Below are positions 26,890 to 37,004 of a stretch of DNA of 64,000 nt, piece after piece. Numbering within the stretch: the first letter of the stretch is position 1; every line of letters begins with the position of its first letter. Origin of the DNA: Nostoc sp. ATCC 53789 (GTDB lineage Bacteria > Cyanobacteriota > Cyanobacteriia > Cyanobacteriales > Nostocaceae); NCBI RefSeq assembly GCF_009873495.1, contig NZ_CP046703.1, positions 5,794,501 to 5,858,500 of the forward strand. Reading direction: 5' to 3'. A program made the translations under genes and the position numbers. The notes under the pieces are model-generated. The model saw nothing but the letters and a program-made list of their open reading frames with translations, ran no database searches and was not told the origin of the DNA.

Positions 26890-27422
26890 CGCATCAATCC
26901 CCCAATAACGATTCGGTAGTTAATTTTTAACTTTTGCAAAGTTATGTAGCTTGCTTTTTGCTAATTCTTTCAGCTGCTTTATATAAAGCAGTAAAGTTTA
27001 GACTTCAATTTTAGTTGCCATTTTTCCGCAATGTTCACGCTGTTGTACAGATGGATTTTTCCTAACAATTGCGTCTATTACGATGAGTAAGTATTATTTT
27101 TACATCAGACTAGTAAATATCTGGGGAAAAAAGTATAACAAATAAACCAAAATCGGAAAATTACTTGATTTTTGAAAGAATTTTTCCGATCACACTTATT
27201 TACATCAAGAGAAGAAGCTTGATGTGACTAAGGGTTAGCGAGAAGCCACCCTTCAAAAACGCCGTCAGTGTAGCCCATCATAGATATCGACAACGCATGA
27301 TATTTTTCGTGTAGTATTTATTGATACTATTTATTTTTGGCAATGATAAGCAAAGTAACAAAGAAAAATTTTTAGTTCCAGATTATCAAAACAGTAATTT
27401 AAATGTAACAACGGACACAGAA
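26890..27422. other. Divergent intergenic region
   Basis: The region is AT-rich and lies between the metalloprotease and pentapeptide genes. I see no gene. A frame open from a TTG at 27321 reads into the pentapeptide protein, but its first 34 codons look non-conserved. Both genes' promoters should lie here. Confidence 0.5.
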
Positions 27423-29189
27423 ATGTCAACATATTTATCTCAAGTTTGGCAACTGCTGAGAAATTATGTGAGGGATATAAGCTTACAAGAGATGCCAAAG
27501 ACCACATCGGTGGAAACTAAAGTCGGTTTATCTCCAGGAAAAAGTATTAAAGTAAACAAAAGCGTTAAATTTGCTCAAGGTAATTTACAGGAAGATTCAT
27601 GGTTTCAAAGACTGCAAGAAAGCTTAGAAAAATGGACAATATCAAATAGCAGTTTGACTTCTAAGATAGGCGATCGCATATCAGGCCCGCTACCATCAGA
27701 GTTATGCTTAAAAGTGTGCGACCGCCAGATGCATGAAGAGATTTATGATTTACTAGGCACTGGAGCGCTGAAATTAGAAATAGTCAACCAAATAATGGAA
27801 TTGGTTGCAAATAGTCAAAAGATTGACCCAAAATTGCTGTTCTGGCGGCTAGAAGATTTTTATCGTCGCTGGTGTCAGGGAGAATTTATTGATGCTACAC
27901 CAGATGATAACCTGCCTCAGAAAACAAAATTAAAGCTAGCAACTCAAAATATTGCGATCGGGCTGAGACAGGTAGACATCTATACAGGATTGAACGTACT
28001 GATTTTACTGTTAGAGTTACACCGCTACGCCCAAGAGCAAGATGAACTCAAAGAAAAAATTACCTTCTATCCATCAGCCCAACCAGATACAGACAATTTT
28101 TTCACATCCCAACTGCTGCGGATCATTAACTATAGCGATGCCCTAGACATTGGCAACTTTAGCAGTATAGTCGGGCAATTCCTCAAAGGTGGTAACTTTC
28201 GTAGTGCTTACTTGGGCGATGCCAACCTCACCGGGGCAGACTTTAGCGGTGCTGACCTCAGCCTTGCTTATCTCGGCGATGCCAACTTAACTGGCGTAAA
28301 CTTCATAGGTGCTAACCTTAGCGGTGCCAACTTCGGCGATGCTAACCTCAGTGGGGCTAACCTCACTGGTGCTAACCTCACTGGTGCTGACCTCAGCAGC
28401 ACTAACCTTAGTGGTGCTAACCTTAGCTGTGCCAACCTTAGCCGCGCTGACCTGAATCGCGCCGACCTTAGCAGTACCAACCTCAGCCGCGCCGACCTCA
28501 GCCGCGCCGACCTCAGCCGCGCCGACCTCAGCAGCACTAACCTGAATCGCGCCGACCTCAGCAACGCCATCCTTTTTGGTGCGAATTTAAGTGAAGCCAA
28601 CCTCAACAACGTCAACCTTAACCATGCTGATCTTTGCCGCGCTGACCTCAGTGGTGCTGATTTGAGTCACGCCATCCTCAACGGTACTAACCTCAGCGAC
28701 ACAATTCTTTTCAGCACCAACCTTAGTGATGCCATCCTCATGGCTGCTGACCTTAGCTATGCCAAACTTAATGGTGCCAAACTAAACAATGCCAGACTTA
28801 ACGGTGCAATGTTCTTAGGCGCAGACCTTAGCGGTGTAGACCTGAGTCGGGTAAGCCTCAACGAAGCCGACCTCAGTGGAGTAATTCTGAGCGAAGCCGA
28901 CCTCAGTGGTGCCGATCTCACCGACGCGATCCTTTTCGGTACAGACTTCAGCTATGCCAACCTTAACAGCGCTAACCTCAGTGGCAGTAACCTGAGTGGT
29001 GCAATCCTCAATGGCGCGAATCTCAGCCACAGTAACCTAAGTTACGCCATTCTCAGTGGTGCAGACCTCAGCGATGCCAACATGGAAAAAATGACCTGGG
29101 GTAAAAAACAGCAATGGGAAGGTGTGCGGGGATTAAAGACAGCAGTTAATGTCCCGGAGGCATTGAAAGAAGAATTGGGGTTGAACTGA
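27423..29189 (+). CDS. Pentapeptide-repeat protein with a helical N-terminal domain
   Basis: Starting at the ATG at 27423 the protein has 588 residues. The first ~250 are helical with no known domain. The next ~300 are an unbroken run of A(D/N)LS-type pentapeptides (ANLSGADLS and variants), expected to form a right-handed quadrilateral beta-helix. A short C-terminal segment (MTWGKKQQWEGVRGLKTAVNVPEAL) ends it. An in-frame TTG at 27321 would add 34 residues, but that part looks poor. Pentapeptide proteins are abundant in cyanobacteria and few have known roles. No signal peptide is seen. Confidence 0.85.
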   Translation: MSTYLSQVWQLLRNYVRDISLQEMPKTTSVETKVGLSPGKSIKVNKSVKFAQGNLQEDSWFQRLQESLEKWTISNSSLTSKIGDRISGPLPSELCLKVCDRQMHEEIYDLLGTGALKLEIVNQIMELVANSQKIDPKLLFWRLEDFYRRWCQGEFIDATPDDNLPQKTKLKLATQNIAIGLRQVDIYTGLNVLILLLELHRYAQEQDELKEKITFYPSAQPDTDNFFTSQLLRIINYSDALDIGNFSSIVGQFLKGGNFRSAYLGDANLTGADFSGADLSLAYLGDANLTGVNFIGANLSGANFGDANLSGANLTGANLTGADLSSTNLSGANLSCANLSRADLNRADLSSTNLSRADLSRADLSRADLSSTNLNRADLSNAILFGANLSEANLNNVNLNHADLCRADLSGADLSHAILNGTNLSDTILFSTNLSDAILMAADLSYAKLNGAKLNNARLNGAMFLGADLSGVDLSRVSLNEADLSGVILSEADLSGADLTDAILFGTDFSYANLNSANLSGSNLSGAILNGANLSHSNLSYAILSGADLSDANMEKMTWGKKQQWEGVRGLKTAVNVPEALKEELGLN

Positions 29190-29526
29190 GGGAACGTGGT
29201 GATATCTTTATCCTTGATTTCTCACAAGTGAGAAATCCAGGAGTGTGGGAGGTTTCGGAGGTGTGGGAGGTGTGGGGGGTGTGGGAGGATGGGGAAGAAA
29301 TCTTACCCCCCACACTCCTCTTCTCCCCACACTCCTCTTCTCCCCACACTCCCCTGCCTACAGTATCGTGAGAAATCCGGGTTTATTTATGTCCTTTGCG
29401 TCCTCAGCATCTCTGTTTTAAATTATTCAGATGCTACGGGATATTGATATTCAGGGGGCTATTATTCCGCTTGCTAGAGTGTAAGTCATTCACGTAGAAT
29501 ATAATGCCATTGTTGCGGCAGTTCTC
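29190..29526. repeat. Intergenic region with a G-run/C-run inverted repeat
   Basis: About 29245-29353 holds repeats of GGTGTGGGAG on the left and CCCCACACTCCTCTTCT on the right that can pair into a long imperfect hairpin. This is another dispersed low-complexity repeat placed after a gene's stop codon. The remainder holds the promoter region of the next gene without clear boxes. Confidence 0.6.
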
Positions 29527-30597
29527 ATGACTTCATCTGCGTCGTTTGACACATTAGAGTCTTTACAGGCGGATATCGCTGAATTGGTCGTTCGTCTACC
29601 GACATTAAAAAATCGGCAATTTATTCAGCAAGCACTTGCTACTATTGTTCGTCTTGCTGATACCGAAATTGAGCGTCTCGATTGGAAAATATTGTCGGCT
29701 GCGTTAGCAGATATGGAACGCGGTTTCCAGCTTTTTTATGATTATCGACACGTTCGCAAAGTCACCATCTTCGGTTCTGCTCGTCTAGCGCCAGATACGC
29801 CAGAGTACCAAATGGCCCTTGAGTTTGCTCGCGCTGTTTCTCAATTAGGATTTATGGTGATGACCGGCGGTGGCGGTGGAATCATGCAGGCGGGTCACGA
29901 AGGTGCTGGGCGAGAAAATTCCTTTGGATTAAATATTCAATTACCCTTTGAACAAGAAGCAAACCCTTTTATAGAGGGCGATCCCAAGCTAATTATTTTC
30001 AAATATTTCTTTACTCGCAAGCTTTTTCTCCTCAAAGAAAGTGATGCTGTAGCCTTATTTCCGGGAGGCTTTGGCACTCAAGATGAAGCTTTTGAATGTA
30101 TGACATTAAGCCAGAATGGTAAGTTTGGCCCAGTACCTCTAGTTTTAATTGACCACCCTGGTGGTGATTACTGGCGGTCTTGGAGCGAATATATTGATAA
30201 GCAATTAGTGCAAAATGGTCTTGTCAGTCCTGAAGACCCCAGCCTTTACACGGTGACAGACAACCTGGATGTGGCTTGTGACGCTATTACTCGTTTTTAC
30301 CAGGTTTATCACTCCTGTAGATATGTAGGCGAGCAATTAGTCATCCGTCTGAAGACAGATATATCAGACTATCTTGTAGAGCAACTCAATGCTGATTTCA
30401 GTGACATTATTGTTAAAGGACGGATTGAAAAAAGTCAGGCATTACCTCAAGAAGCACAAGATGAAACGGTTGAACTACCCCGGCTCATTTTGTACTTCAA
30501 TCAACGCGACTTGGGGCGTTTGTATCAGATGATTGCCACAATTAACCAAATGGGTAATGTTTCATCAGAAGATGCAGCACACCCAGAAAGAAAGTAG
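29527..30597 (+). CDS. LOG-family protein (putative nucleoside 5'-monophosphate phosphoribohydrolase)
   Basis: The 356-residue protein has the LOG core: VTIFGSARL, MTGGGGGIMQAGHEGAG (about residues 114-130) and LFPGGFGTQDEAFE (PGGxGTxxE, about 178-191). The extra N-terminal ~75 residues and the long C-terminal arm set it apart from minimal LOG proteins of about 190 residues. It belongs to the larger 'TIGR00730/YgdH-like' sort. The core activity known in the family is release of base from nucleoside monophosphate, including cytokinin activation in plants. The physiological role in cyanobacteria is unclear. Confidence 0.85.
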   Translation: MTSSASFDTLESLQADIAELVVRLPTLKNRQFIQQALATIVRLADTEIERLDWKILSAALADMERGFQLFYDYRHVRKVTIFGSARLAPDTPEYQMALEFARAVSQLGFMVMTGGGGGIMQAGHEGAGRENSFGLNIQLPFEQEANPFIEGDPKLIIFKYFFTRKLFLLKESDAVALFPGGFGTQDEAFECMTLSQNGKFGPVPLVLIDHPGGDYWRSWSEYIDKQLVQNGLVSPEDPSLYTVTDNLDVACDAITRFYQVYHSCRYVGEQLVIRLKTDISDYLVEQLNADFSDIIVKGRIEKSQALPQEAQDETVELPRLILYFNQRDLGRLYQMIATINQMGNVSSEDAAHPERK

Positions 30598-31347
30598 AGT
30601 TTAGGGGTGGATTTTTCCACCCATATCCCAATATTTTTGACAGGTTTATTGCCAGTTTAATATCTTTTAGATTGTTAAAGATTTGACTCTATGAAAGCGA
30701 CATAATAACGCAGGCATCGCAACAAACTTCTAACCAATCTAATGTCCTTTTTTCAGTATTAAGTATCTATGCGTTCTTTGTGGTAGCCTACGGACAGTCA
30801 CTTCACATCTGAGTAAGTTGGCGTAAATAATTGTCGTTGGGATAAGGCAATAGGTAGAAGGGTTTTTCTTTACATAGTTTGATTTTATTATACCAACTTA
30901 CTTACGTTAAACAAAATAACTTTCACAACTCAGATAGGATTGCTATCTTCACAGTTTATCTCAGGCTAGATAAACGAAAAAAATGTCCGATGATTTTGAT
31001 ATCTTCAATAATTTAACTTAGCTGATATGTCTGCTTGAGGATGAATTTGAAAGAGGTATTGAAGAGGAATTTACAATGTATCTAAATAATTATCAAATTT
31101 TTAATAAAAAATGATGAAATATGAAGAGTCAACTCGCTTTGCCTCCTTTATACTGGCTTTCAAGAGACATGGCTCTCAGAGTCAGTCTTTTTTTGTAAAA
31201 AGTATAACGAAAATCATGTGATTCACCTTACTTTCAGATGTCTAATGCACTAGTTATTGTGACTCAATGCTGATCTGCATAAAAAAGCGTGTATATTAGC
31301 ACAGGAAATAATATAGAACATCCTAAACACATATAGAGGAATAAAAT
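30598..31347. other. Long intergenic region
   Basis: A small hairpin (GGGTGGA-tttt-TCCACCC, 30605-30622) directly follows the LOG gene and may end its transcript. Farther on I see only AT-rich sequence and a decayed frame around 30983-31113 with an internal stop. No tRNA or conserved small gene was recognised in these 750 bases. Confidence 0.5.
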
Positions 31348-32670
31348 ATGCTGGAATTATTGGGTTCAGGTTTGGTGTCACTCTGGCTGGAAATGGCCGG
31401 GGTACAAATCAAACCTCTAGATGCCTTAGATGCTTTAACTTGGCAAAGTAGCCCTGGCTTAGTTCTTGCCCCCGATCCCAATCCAACTGGGGCAACTACG
31501 GTGCAAGAATATCTGAAAAAGCTGATTACATCAAAAGTGGTGGGGCAAAATCTGGCTGAGAGTCAGGGAATTTGGATGCAGTCAGGGCCAATGCTGATGG
31601 CAAATCACCAAGGTACGACACCTCTGCCTGCTGCCTCTTTAACCAAAATTGCCACTTCACTAGTTGCTTTGAAAACTTGGGGTCCAGATTACCAATTTGA
31701 TACTTTGGTGAGTATCACTGGGCCAGTGGTAAATGGAGTTGTGCAGGGCGATTTAGTGATTACAGGCGGTGGCGATCCTTTGTTTGTTTGGGAAGAAGCG
31801 ATCGCTCTTGGTAATACTCTTAATAAAATGGGTATTAAGCAGATAAAGGGAAATTTAATCATTAATGGCACTTTTGCCATGAATTTCCAACGGCAGCCGA
31901 TGCTGGCGGGTATGATGCTCAAGCAAACGCTAAATCGTGCAACTTGGGGCCGCCCTGCTATTTACATTCACTCAATCATGGCTAAGGGAACGCCCAAGCC
32001 TCAAGTTGTCATTTCGGGTACGGTGAAAGTTGAGGCACAACCAAACCCCCAACAAACTTTGTTACTGCGTCATCGCTCGTTACCCTTGAAGCAACTAATC
32101 AAGGAAATGAATGTTTACAGTAACAACGATATGGCAGAAATGCTAGCAGATTCAGTGGGAGGAGCAGCTGTAGTCCAATCCACTGCTGCTAACCTTGCGA
32201 GAGTGCCACAAGTGGAAATTCAGTTAATTAATGGTTCTGGACTAGGCCCCGAAAATCGCATTTCCCCCAGGGCTGCCTGTGCGATGTTTATGGCTATTCA
32301 AAGTGAGGCATCTGCCCATCAGCTAAATCTGGCTGACTTGTTCCCGATGTCTGGGTTTGATCACCGAGGAACACTACACTCCCGACACATTCCTCTGTCT
32401 ACTGTAATCAAAACTGGCACTCTCAGAGATGTGAGCGCTTTAGCAGGAGTTATGCCCACACGCGATCGCGGTTTGGTTTGGTTTGCTATTATCAACCGTG
32501 GGACAAATGTTTGGGGTTTACGGACTGGACAAGACCAACTACTACAAAGTGTTGTAAAACAGTTACAACTACCTCAAACCGTTCCTACTGCCCTCACTCC
32601 CCACTCAGCAATCAACTCTTTACCCCAGCTAGGTGCAATCAGTCGGAATGAAATTTTATTCAAAAGTTAG
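31348..32670 (+). CDS. dacB: D-alanyl-D-alanine carboxypeptidase, PBP4/DacB family (S13)
   Basis: The 440-residue protein has the three penicillin-binding motifs: SLTK (serine nucleophile in PAASLTKIATS, about residue 95), SNN (VYSNNDMAEML) and KTG (VIKTGTLRDVSALAG). This enzyme class trims or cross-cleaves peptidoglycan in the periplasm. A classical signal peptide is not obvious. The start MLELLGSGLVSLWLEMAGVQ is hydrophobic and may serve as an anchor, or the true start is slightly different. The neighbour downstream is an HtrA-type protease on the same strand. Confidence 0.88.
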   Translation: MLELLGSGLVSLWLEMAGVQIKPLDALDALTWQSSPGLVLAPDPNPTGATTVQEYLKKLITSKVVGQNLAESQGIWMQSGPMLMANHQGTTPLPAASLTKIATSLVALKTWGPDYQFDTLVSITGPVVNGVVQGDLVITGGGDPLFVWEEAIALGNTLNKMGIKQIKGNLIINGTFAMNFQRQPMLAGMMLKQTLNRATWGRPAIYIHSIMAKGTPKPQVVISGTVKVEAQPNPQQTLLLRHRSLPLKQLIKEMNVYSNNDMAEMLADSVGGAAVVQSTAANLARVPQVEIQLINGSGLGPENRISPRAACAMFMAIQSEASAHQLNLADLFPMSGFDHRGTLHSRHIPLSTVIKTGTLRDVSALAGVMPTRDRGLVWFAIINRGTNVWGLRTGQDQLLQSVVKQLQLPQTVPTALTPHSAINSLPQLGAISRNEILFKS

Positions 32671-33003
32671 TCGATCCAATTTTGGATTTTAGATTTTGGA
32701 TTTTAGATTGATTCTACGAATAGATTCACTGACTCTGTAAAATAAAGAAATAATTGGTAACTACCTTGAAAGCTGTAGTATTGTTGGCAACCCAAAAGTT
32801 TTATTGATGGGTAAAAACCGAACTTGTAAAGGGGAAATGTCCATAATAGCTTTTGGGTTAAATTTTCTATTAACTTGATTACAGGTAGCTTGCAAAATAC
32901 ACCACAGTATTGGTACAAGCAGGCGAAACCTGAAGTAAAAATAACTGTAAATAGATTTTGTCACGACTAAGCAACAATTAGGCTTATAAATTAGGTTGTG
33001 ATT
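32671..33003. other. Intergenic region
   Basis: The region begins with a short direct repeat (TTTTGGATTTTAGAT, 32683-32709) after the dacB stop. Otherwise it is AT-rich and without recognised features. It should include the promoter for the HtrA gene. Confidence 0.5.
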
Positions 33004-34221
33004 ATGCGATTTCTCAAATTACCCAGATCCATCCGTCAACTCAGTAGTTATGTTTTAGCGATCGCGCTCGGAGTTGTGCTAACGGTTAGCACATTGCAGG
33101 TGTTGCCCTCCCAAGCCGAACCCGCACCCCCAATAACAGATGGAGATACTTCACAACTGATTGCCCAACGACAATCACCAGCCACAGGTGCGATCGGTAG
33201 TAGTAGCTTTGTCACCGCAGCAGTGAATCGTGTCGGTTCAGCAGTTGTTCGCATTGATACTGAGCGAACAATTACTCGTCGCGTTGATCCATTTATGGAA
33301 GACCCATTTTTCCGTCGGTTTTTTGGTGACGGTTTCTCTCAACAAATGCCGCCTTCTGAGCAGTTACGCGGTTTAGGCTCAGGTTTCATTATTGACAAGA
33401 GCGGCTTAGTTATGACTAACGCTCATGTGGTCGATAAGGCTGACAAGGTAACAGTCCGACTCAAAGATGGCCGCACCTTTGAAGGGAAAGTTCAAGGCAT
33501 TGATGAAGTTACAGATTTGGCAGTAGTCAAGATTAACGCTGGTAACGATTTACCAGTCGCACCCTTGGGTTCTTCCACTAATGTCCAAGTCGGAGATTGG
33601 GCGATCGCAGTTGGTAATCCTTTAGGATTTGATAACACCGTTACTTTGGGAATTGTCAGTACGCTCAAACGTTCCAGTGCCCAAGTTGGCATTAGCGACA
33701 AACGCTTAGACTTCATTCAAACTGATGCCGCTATTAACCCAGGTAACTCTGGCGGGCCGCTATTAAATGGCCAAGGTGAAGTAATTGGCATTAACACAGC
33801 AATTCGTCCCGACGCGATGGGTATTGGGTTTGCCATTCCTATTGATAAAGCGAAAGCGATCGCAGCGCAACTGCAACGTGATGGCAAAGTTGCTCACCCC
33901 TATTTAGGTGTGCAAATGCTAACTTTAACACCCGATCTTGCCAAGCAAAATAACACCGATCCCAACTCTCCGATTCAAATACCAGAAATTAATGGTGTTT
34001 TTGTAATGCGAGTAGTTCCCAATTCTCCAGCTGCATCTGCCGGTATCCGGCGCGGGGATGTAATTCTGCAAGTTGATGGTAAAGCTATTACCAGCGCTGA
34101 ACAATTGCAGAACGTTGTGGAAGACAGTCGTCTTGGTCAAGTATTACAGGTGAAAGTGCAACGGGGCAATCAGACACAGCAGCTTTCAATCCGTACAGCC
34201 GAGTTGCAAAATGCTTCGTAG
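33004..34221 (+). CDS. HtrA/Deg-family trypsin-like serine protease with PDZ domain
   Basis: The 405-residue protein has a signal or anchor segment (SYVLAIALGVVLTVSTLQV, about residues 16-34), a protease domain and one C-terminal PDZ domain. The catalytic triad is visible as His in TNAHVVDKAD, Asp in TDLAVVKI and Ser in NPGNSGGPL. The PDZ part begins near HPYLGVQML. Cyanobacteria have three paralogues (HtrA, HhoA, HhoB) for envelope protein quality control, and motifs alone do not tell which this is. The ATG at 33004 is preferred, with a GTG at 32998 as alternative. Confidence 0.92.
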   Translation: MRFLKLPRSIRQLSSYVLAIALGVVLTVSTLQVLPSQAEPAPPITDGDTSQLIAQRQSPATGAIGSSSFVTAAVNRVGSAVVRIDTERTITRRVDPFMEDPFFRRFFGDGFSQQMPPSEQLRGLGSGFIIDKSGLVMTNAHVVDKADKVTVRLKDGRTFEGKVQGIDEVTDLAVVKINAGNDLPVAPLGSSTNVQVGDWAIAVGNPLGFDNTVTLGIVSTLKRSSAQVGISDKRLDFIQTDAAINPGNSGGPLLNGQGEVIGINTAIRPDAMGIGFAIPIDKAKAIAAQLQRDGKVAHPYLGVQMLTLTPDLAKQNNTDPNSPIQIPEINGVFVMRVVPNSPAASAGIRRGDVILQVDGKAITSAEQLQNVVEDSRLGQVLQVKVQRGNQTQQLSIRTAELQNAS

Positions 34222-34422
34222 GAGCAATAGTTAAAAGGGCGGTTATAAACTGCGTCTACACAAACAAAACCCACCTCCGTGGGTTTCAAAGCCTTAATTT
34301 TTTCTTAGTCCGCGGAGGCGGACTTTGCCTGTGTAGCCAAGCCATTGCGTTGGGCGGCTCTGCCGACTTGTTCGCGCAGCGTCTCCGACAGGAGAAGCAA
34401 GTGGCGCGCGAATTCCATTCGC

Positions 34423-35328
34423 TTAAAGCTTACCAACAGCTAAAACTAGACCTTCATGGGCTAATACTGCTTCAGGAAAGGCAGATTTAATATCGACTTG
34501 AACCCTATCAAGAAAATCATCATGGTCATCTGGGTGATGATGAGAAATAGCTAGCCGTTGCACACCAGCATTCAAAGCTGCATTCACCGCAGCTTGCCAG
34601 AGTAAATCAGCAGAGTCATGGTTGTGAGACGTAGGGGGAGTGTAAGTGGCATTGGCAATCAGCAAATCAACGCCTTTAATAAACTCTAAAATCCGCTCTC
34701 GCTCTACTTGATCGGCATTTTGGTGCAAATCCGTGACGTAGGCAACACTATAATCTTGCCAACTAACTCGGTAGCCAACTGAGCGCTGAGTTTGATTGAT
34801 TAATGCGGTTGTAATGATGACATCATCTAGCTTTACATCACTGTCTGGAATGAGATTGTAAAACTGCAATTCCGACTGCATTACCTGTAAAGGATAAGGA
34901 AAGTGGGGCTGGAGCATCTGATCGTACAGACATTGTTTGATTGATGCACTATTTGAGGCAGCTGTGCCGTAGATATGAAAGCAATTTTCTCCAATAAATG
35001 CAGGAGCAAAAAAGGGAAACCCTTGAATTCGGTTTGATTGGCAGTTGGTAAAAAATAAATGGGCTTGTATTGGCTGTTGTAGTTCTTGCCAAGTTTTACC
35101 CAATATGCGTAAACCAGTGCCACCATCAAAAATCAAGCGTTTTCCACCTACAGCCATTTCTACACAAGCAGTATTACCACCATAGCGGTTGGTGCTGGTG
35201 TCTGGGGTAGGAATCAAACCCCGTACACCCCAAAATTGCACAATAAACTCACCTGCTGGTCTACTTGGCAGGGTAGCAGACTTTTCAGGTATGTAGCTCT
35301 GGGAATCCGACAACTCAAAATTTGACAT
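34423..35328 (-). CDS. Metallo-beta-lactamase-fold protein with degenerate metal site
   Basis: The 301-residue protein aligns with MBL-fold hydrolases of the PhnP/cAMP phosphodiesterase-like kind: FWGVRGLIPTPD, GGNTACVE, IFDGGTGLR and ISHHHPDDHDDFLD near the end. The zinc motif normally reading THxHxDHxxG is TNCQSNRIQG (residues 94-103), so all four ligands of that block are replaced. The frame is otherwise intact, which suggests a retained non-catalytic protein, not a decaying gene. It lies 11 bp after panD on the same strand and is probably co-transcribed with it. Confidence 0.82.
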   Translation of the reverse strand: MSNFELSDSQSYIPEKSATLPSRPAGEFIVQFWGVRGLIPTPDTSTNRYGGNTACVEMAVGGKRLIFDGGTGLRILGKTWQELQQPIQAHLFFTNCQSNRIQGFPFFAPAFIGENCFHIYGTAASNSASIKQCLYDQMLQPHFPYPLQVMQSELQFYNLIPDSDVKLDDVIITTALINQTQRSVGYRVSWQDYSVAYVTDLHQNADQVERERILEFIKGVDLLIANATYTPPTSHNHDSADLLWQAAVNAALNAGVQRLAISHHHPDDHDDFLDRVQVDIKSAFPEAVLAHEGLVLAVGKL

Positions 35329-35339
35329 TTTCCTTCAAA

Positions 35340-35723
35340 TTAGACCTTAACGAGCAGGTCATCGTAGCGCCGAACTTCCAACAGCCTGTTTTTTTCGTCC
35401 ACAATGACTACCGTAGGAGAGTAATTTTTTAACTCTTCTGGAGTGAACTGCCCGTAAGTCATTATAATCAAGCGATCGCCAATAATGCCTAGACGTGCCG
35501 CACCCCCATTTAGCTCAATTACTCCTGAATGGGCTGGAGCCGGGATCGCATAAGTAATAAAACGCTGACCGTTGGCACTATTAACTACTTGCACTTGCTC
35601 ATAAGGTAAGATCCCAGCTTTTTCCAAAAGGATTTCATCGATGCTGATACTACCCACGTAGTTGATATTCGCCCCCGTAAGGGTGCAATTATGAATTTTT
35701 GCCAAAAGGAGAGTACGCTGCAT
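35340..35723 (-). CDS. panD: Aspartate 1-decarboxylase
   Basis: The 127-residue proenzyme makes beta-alanine for pantothenate. It self-cleaves between Gly24 and Ser25 (YVGSISID) to form the pyruvoyl group. The family residues Lys9 and Tyr58 and the NGAAAR-like loop (LNGGAARLG) are in place. The length matches the usual ~126 residues. It starts a probable two-gene operon with the degenerate MBL protein. Confidence 0.95.
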
Positions 35724-35774
35724 TTTGGTTTAGGATTTGGTGGCAGTTTCGTAACAAATGAAATTTATGAGTAG

Positions 35775-35794
35775 AGACGCGATTAATCGCGTCT
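35775..35794. repeat. Perfect 20-bp palindrome, dispersed repeat
   Basis: AGACGCGATTAATCGCGTCT is its own complement. It is a further copy of the element at 23860-23883, here between ppa and panD. Directly after it, near 35826-35855, runs a heptamer array of CTAACTC type. Confidence 0.8.
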
Positions 35795-35859
35795 GTAAAG
35801 GAGTTAGGATTGAGGAATAAAAATTTATAACTCTTAACTCCTAACTCCTAACTCTTCTA

Positions 35860-36372
35860 TTATCCTCTATAAGCTTTGACGGATTTTTCTACTAAAGCTG
35901 CAACCTTGTCCACATCTTGCCAACCGAGAATTTCAGTCACCTTTTTTTCCAAATTTTTATAACTACGGAAAAATTCGGCAATTTCATCTAAGCGGTGTGG
36001 CGCTACGTCTTTCAGGGATTTTACCTGAGTGTAGCGGGGATCTTTGTCAGGAACACAAAGGATTTTTTCATCGCGATCACCACCGTCAATCATCTCCAAG
36101 AAGCCAATTGGTCGCGCAGCAATAATACAGCCTGGAAAGGTTGGCTCGTCAATTATGACCATACCATCCAGGGGATCGCCATCTTCAGCCAAAGTATTGG
36201 GCACAAAGCCGTAATCATAAGGATATTTTACCGAGGAATAAAGTACTCGGTCTAGAGCAAAAGCTTCTAGTTCCTTGTCGTATTCGTATTTATTTTTACT
36301 TCCGCCAGTAATTTCAATCAGAACGTTGATTAAACCGGGTTTCGGTTGGGCAGGAATACGAGATAAATCCAC
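35860..36372 (-). CDS. ppa: Inorganic pyrophosphatase, family I
   Basis: The 170-residue soluble enzyme hydrolyses pyrophosphate. Family I residues are clear: the substrate-binding start KNKYEYDKELEAF, YPYDYGFVPNT and the signature EDGDPLDGMVI with its three aspartates (about residues 62-72). The length equals the bacterial hexameric type. It is separated from panD by a palindrome and a heptamer repeat, so it is probably its own unit. Confidence 0.95.
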   Translation of the reverse strand: MDLSRIPAQPKPGLINVLIEITGGSKNKYEYDKELEAFALDRVLYSSVKYPYDYGFVPNTLAEDGDPLDGMVIIDEPTFPGCIIAARPIGFLEMIDGGDRDEKILCVPDKDPRYTQVKSLKDVAPHRLDEIAEFFRSYKNLEKKVTEILGWQDVDKVAALVEKSVKAYRG

Positions 36373-36639
36373 AAAAAAGTCCTCTGATAACAGTGAATCA
36401 TGGGGGCACTCAGTCAGCTTCGCTCCCCGTGTAGAATTTTAGGGCAATATGGATCTCTGATGGGGAATTGGGAATTGGGAATTGGGAATGGGAAAGAGGA
36501 CAAGGGGACAAGGAGAATTCGGGACAAGGGGAAAGACTTGTTGTAAGTTCTAAACTTTTGTCCCCTTGTCACCTTGTCCCCTTGTCCCTCTGCTCCCCTG
36601 CCTCCCTTGTCCTCCTCATCTAACCACTCCTCTGAAAAA

Positions 36640-36680
36640 TGGAAAAAGCGTTGCGAAGTTACTTCGCAACGCTTTTTCCA
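36640..36680. repeat. Perfect 41-bp hairpin
   Basis: Two perfect 20-nt arms (TGGAAAAAGCGTTGCGAAGT and its complement) are separated by a single base. It lies in an intergenic region between genes facing away from it, after a run of GGGGACAA-type repeats (36463-36620). The A-run and T-run at its ends make it look like a bidirectional terminator, though no neighbouring gene clearly needs one. Confidence 0.75.
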
Positions 36681-36815
36681 AGAGGGTATTATTTTCTCCC
36701 GCCCTTGATTGCTGTTGGGGAGATTTCTGCCCCTACTCTGTCAAGACACCCGAAACCTGGAGTCACACGATACAAATTCAGGTTATTCCTGATGAAATGC
36801 TACTGGAAAACTTTA

Positions 36816-37004
36816 TCAATCTTTACTTCCTTGTAGGTTTTGGATCAGGGGTTGCTGGTTATTTTGAACATTAGTTGAAGAATAGTGGGCGATGACAAAT
36901 ACGGGTAGGGTAAGAGTCAACAGAGCGATCGCAGTTCCCACAATGTCTGCCAAACGTTGGGAATATGTGTCGGTAGAATTGGCAGACTGGCTATTTGAAT
37001 TCAT
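36816..37004 (-). CDS. Small single-span membrane protein
   Basis: The 62-residue protein has one membrane helix (IVGTAIALLTLTLPVFVIAHY, about residues 24-44) after a Ser/Asn/Gln-rich N-terminus carrying SQRLADIVG, and a polar Asn/Gln-rich C-terminus. It looks like one of the small conserved hydrophobic proteins of filamentous cyanobacteria. I do not know its function. The frame is isolated, with long gaps on both sides. Confidence 0.65.
   Translation of the reverse strand: MNSNSQSANSTDTYSQRLADIVGTAIALLTLTLPVFVIAHYSSTNVQNNQQPLIQNLQGSKD

Noticed and set aside
30983..31113. Possible small gene starting MSDDFDIFNNLT
   Set aside because: A TAG stop occurs after 12 codons. The continuation is acidic and protein-like, but too short to identify, so at best it is a decayed remnant.
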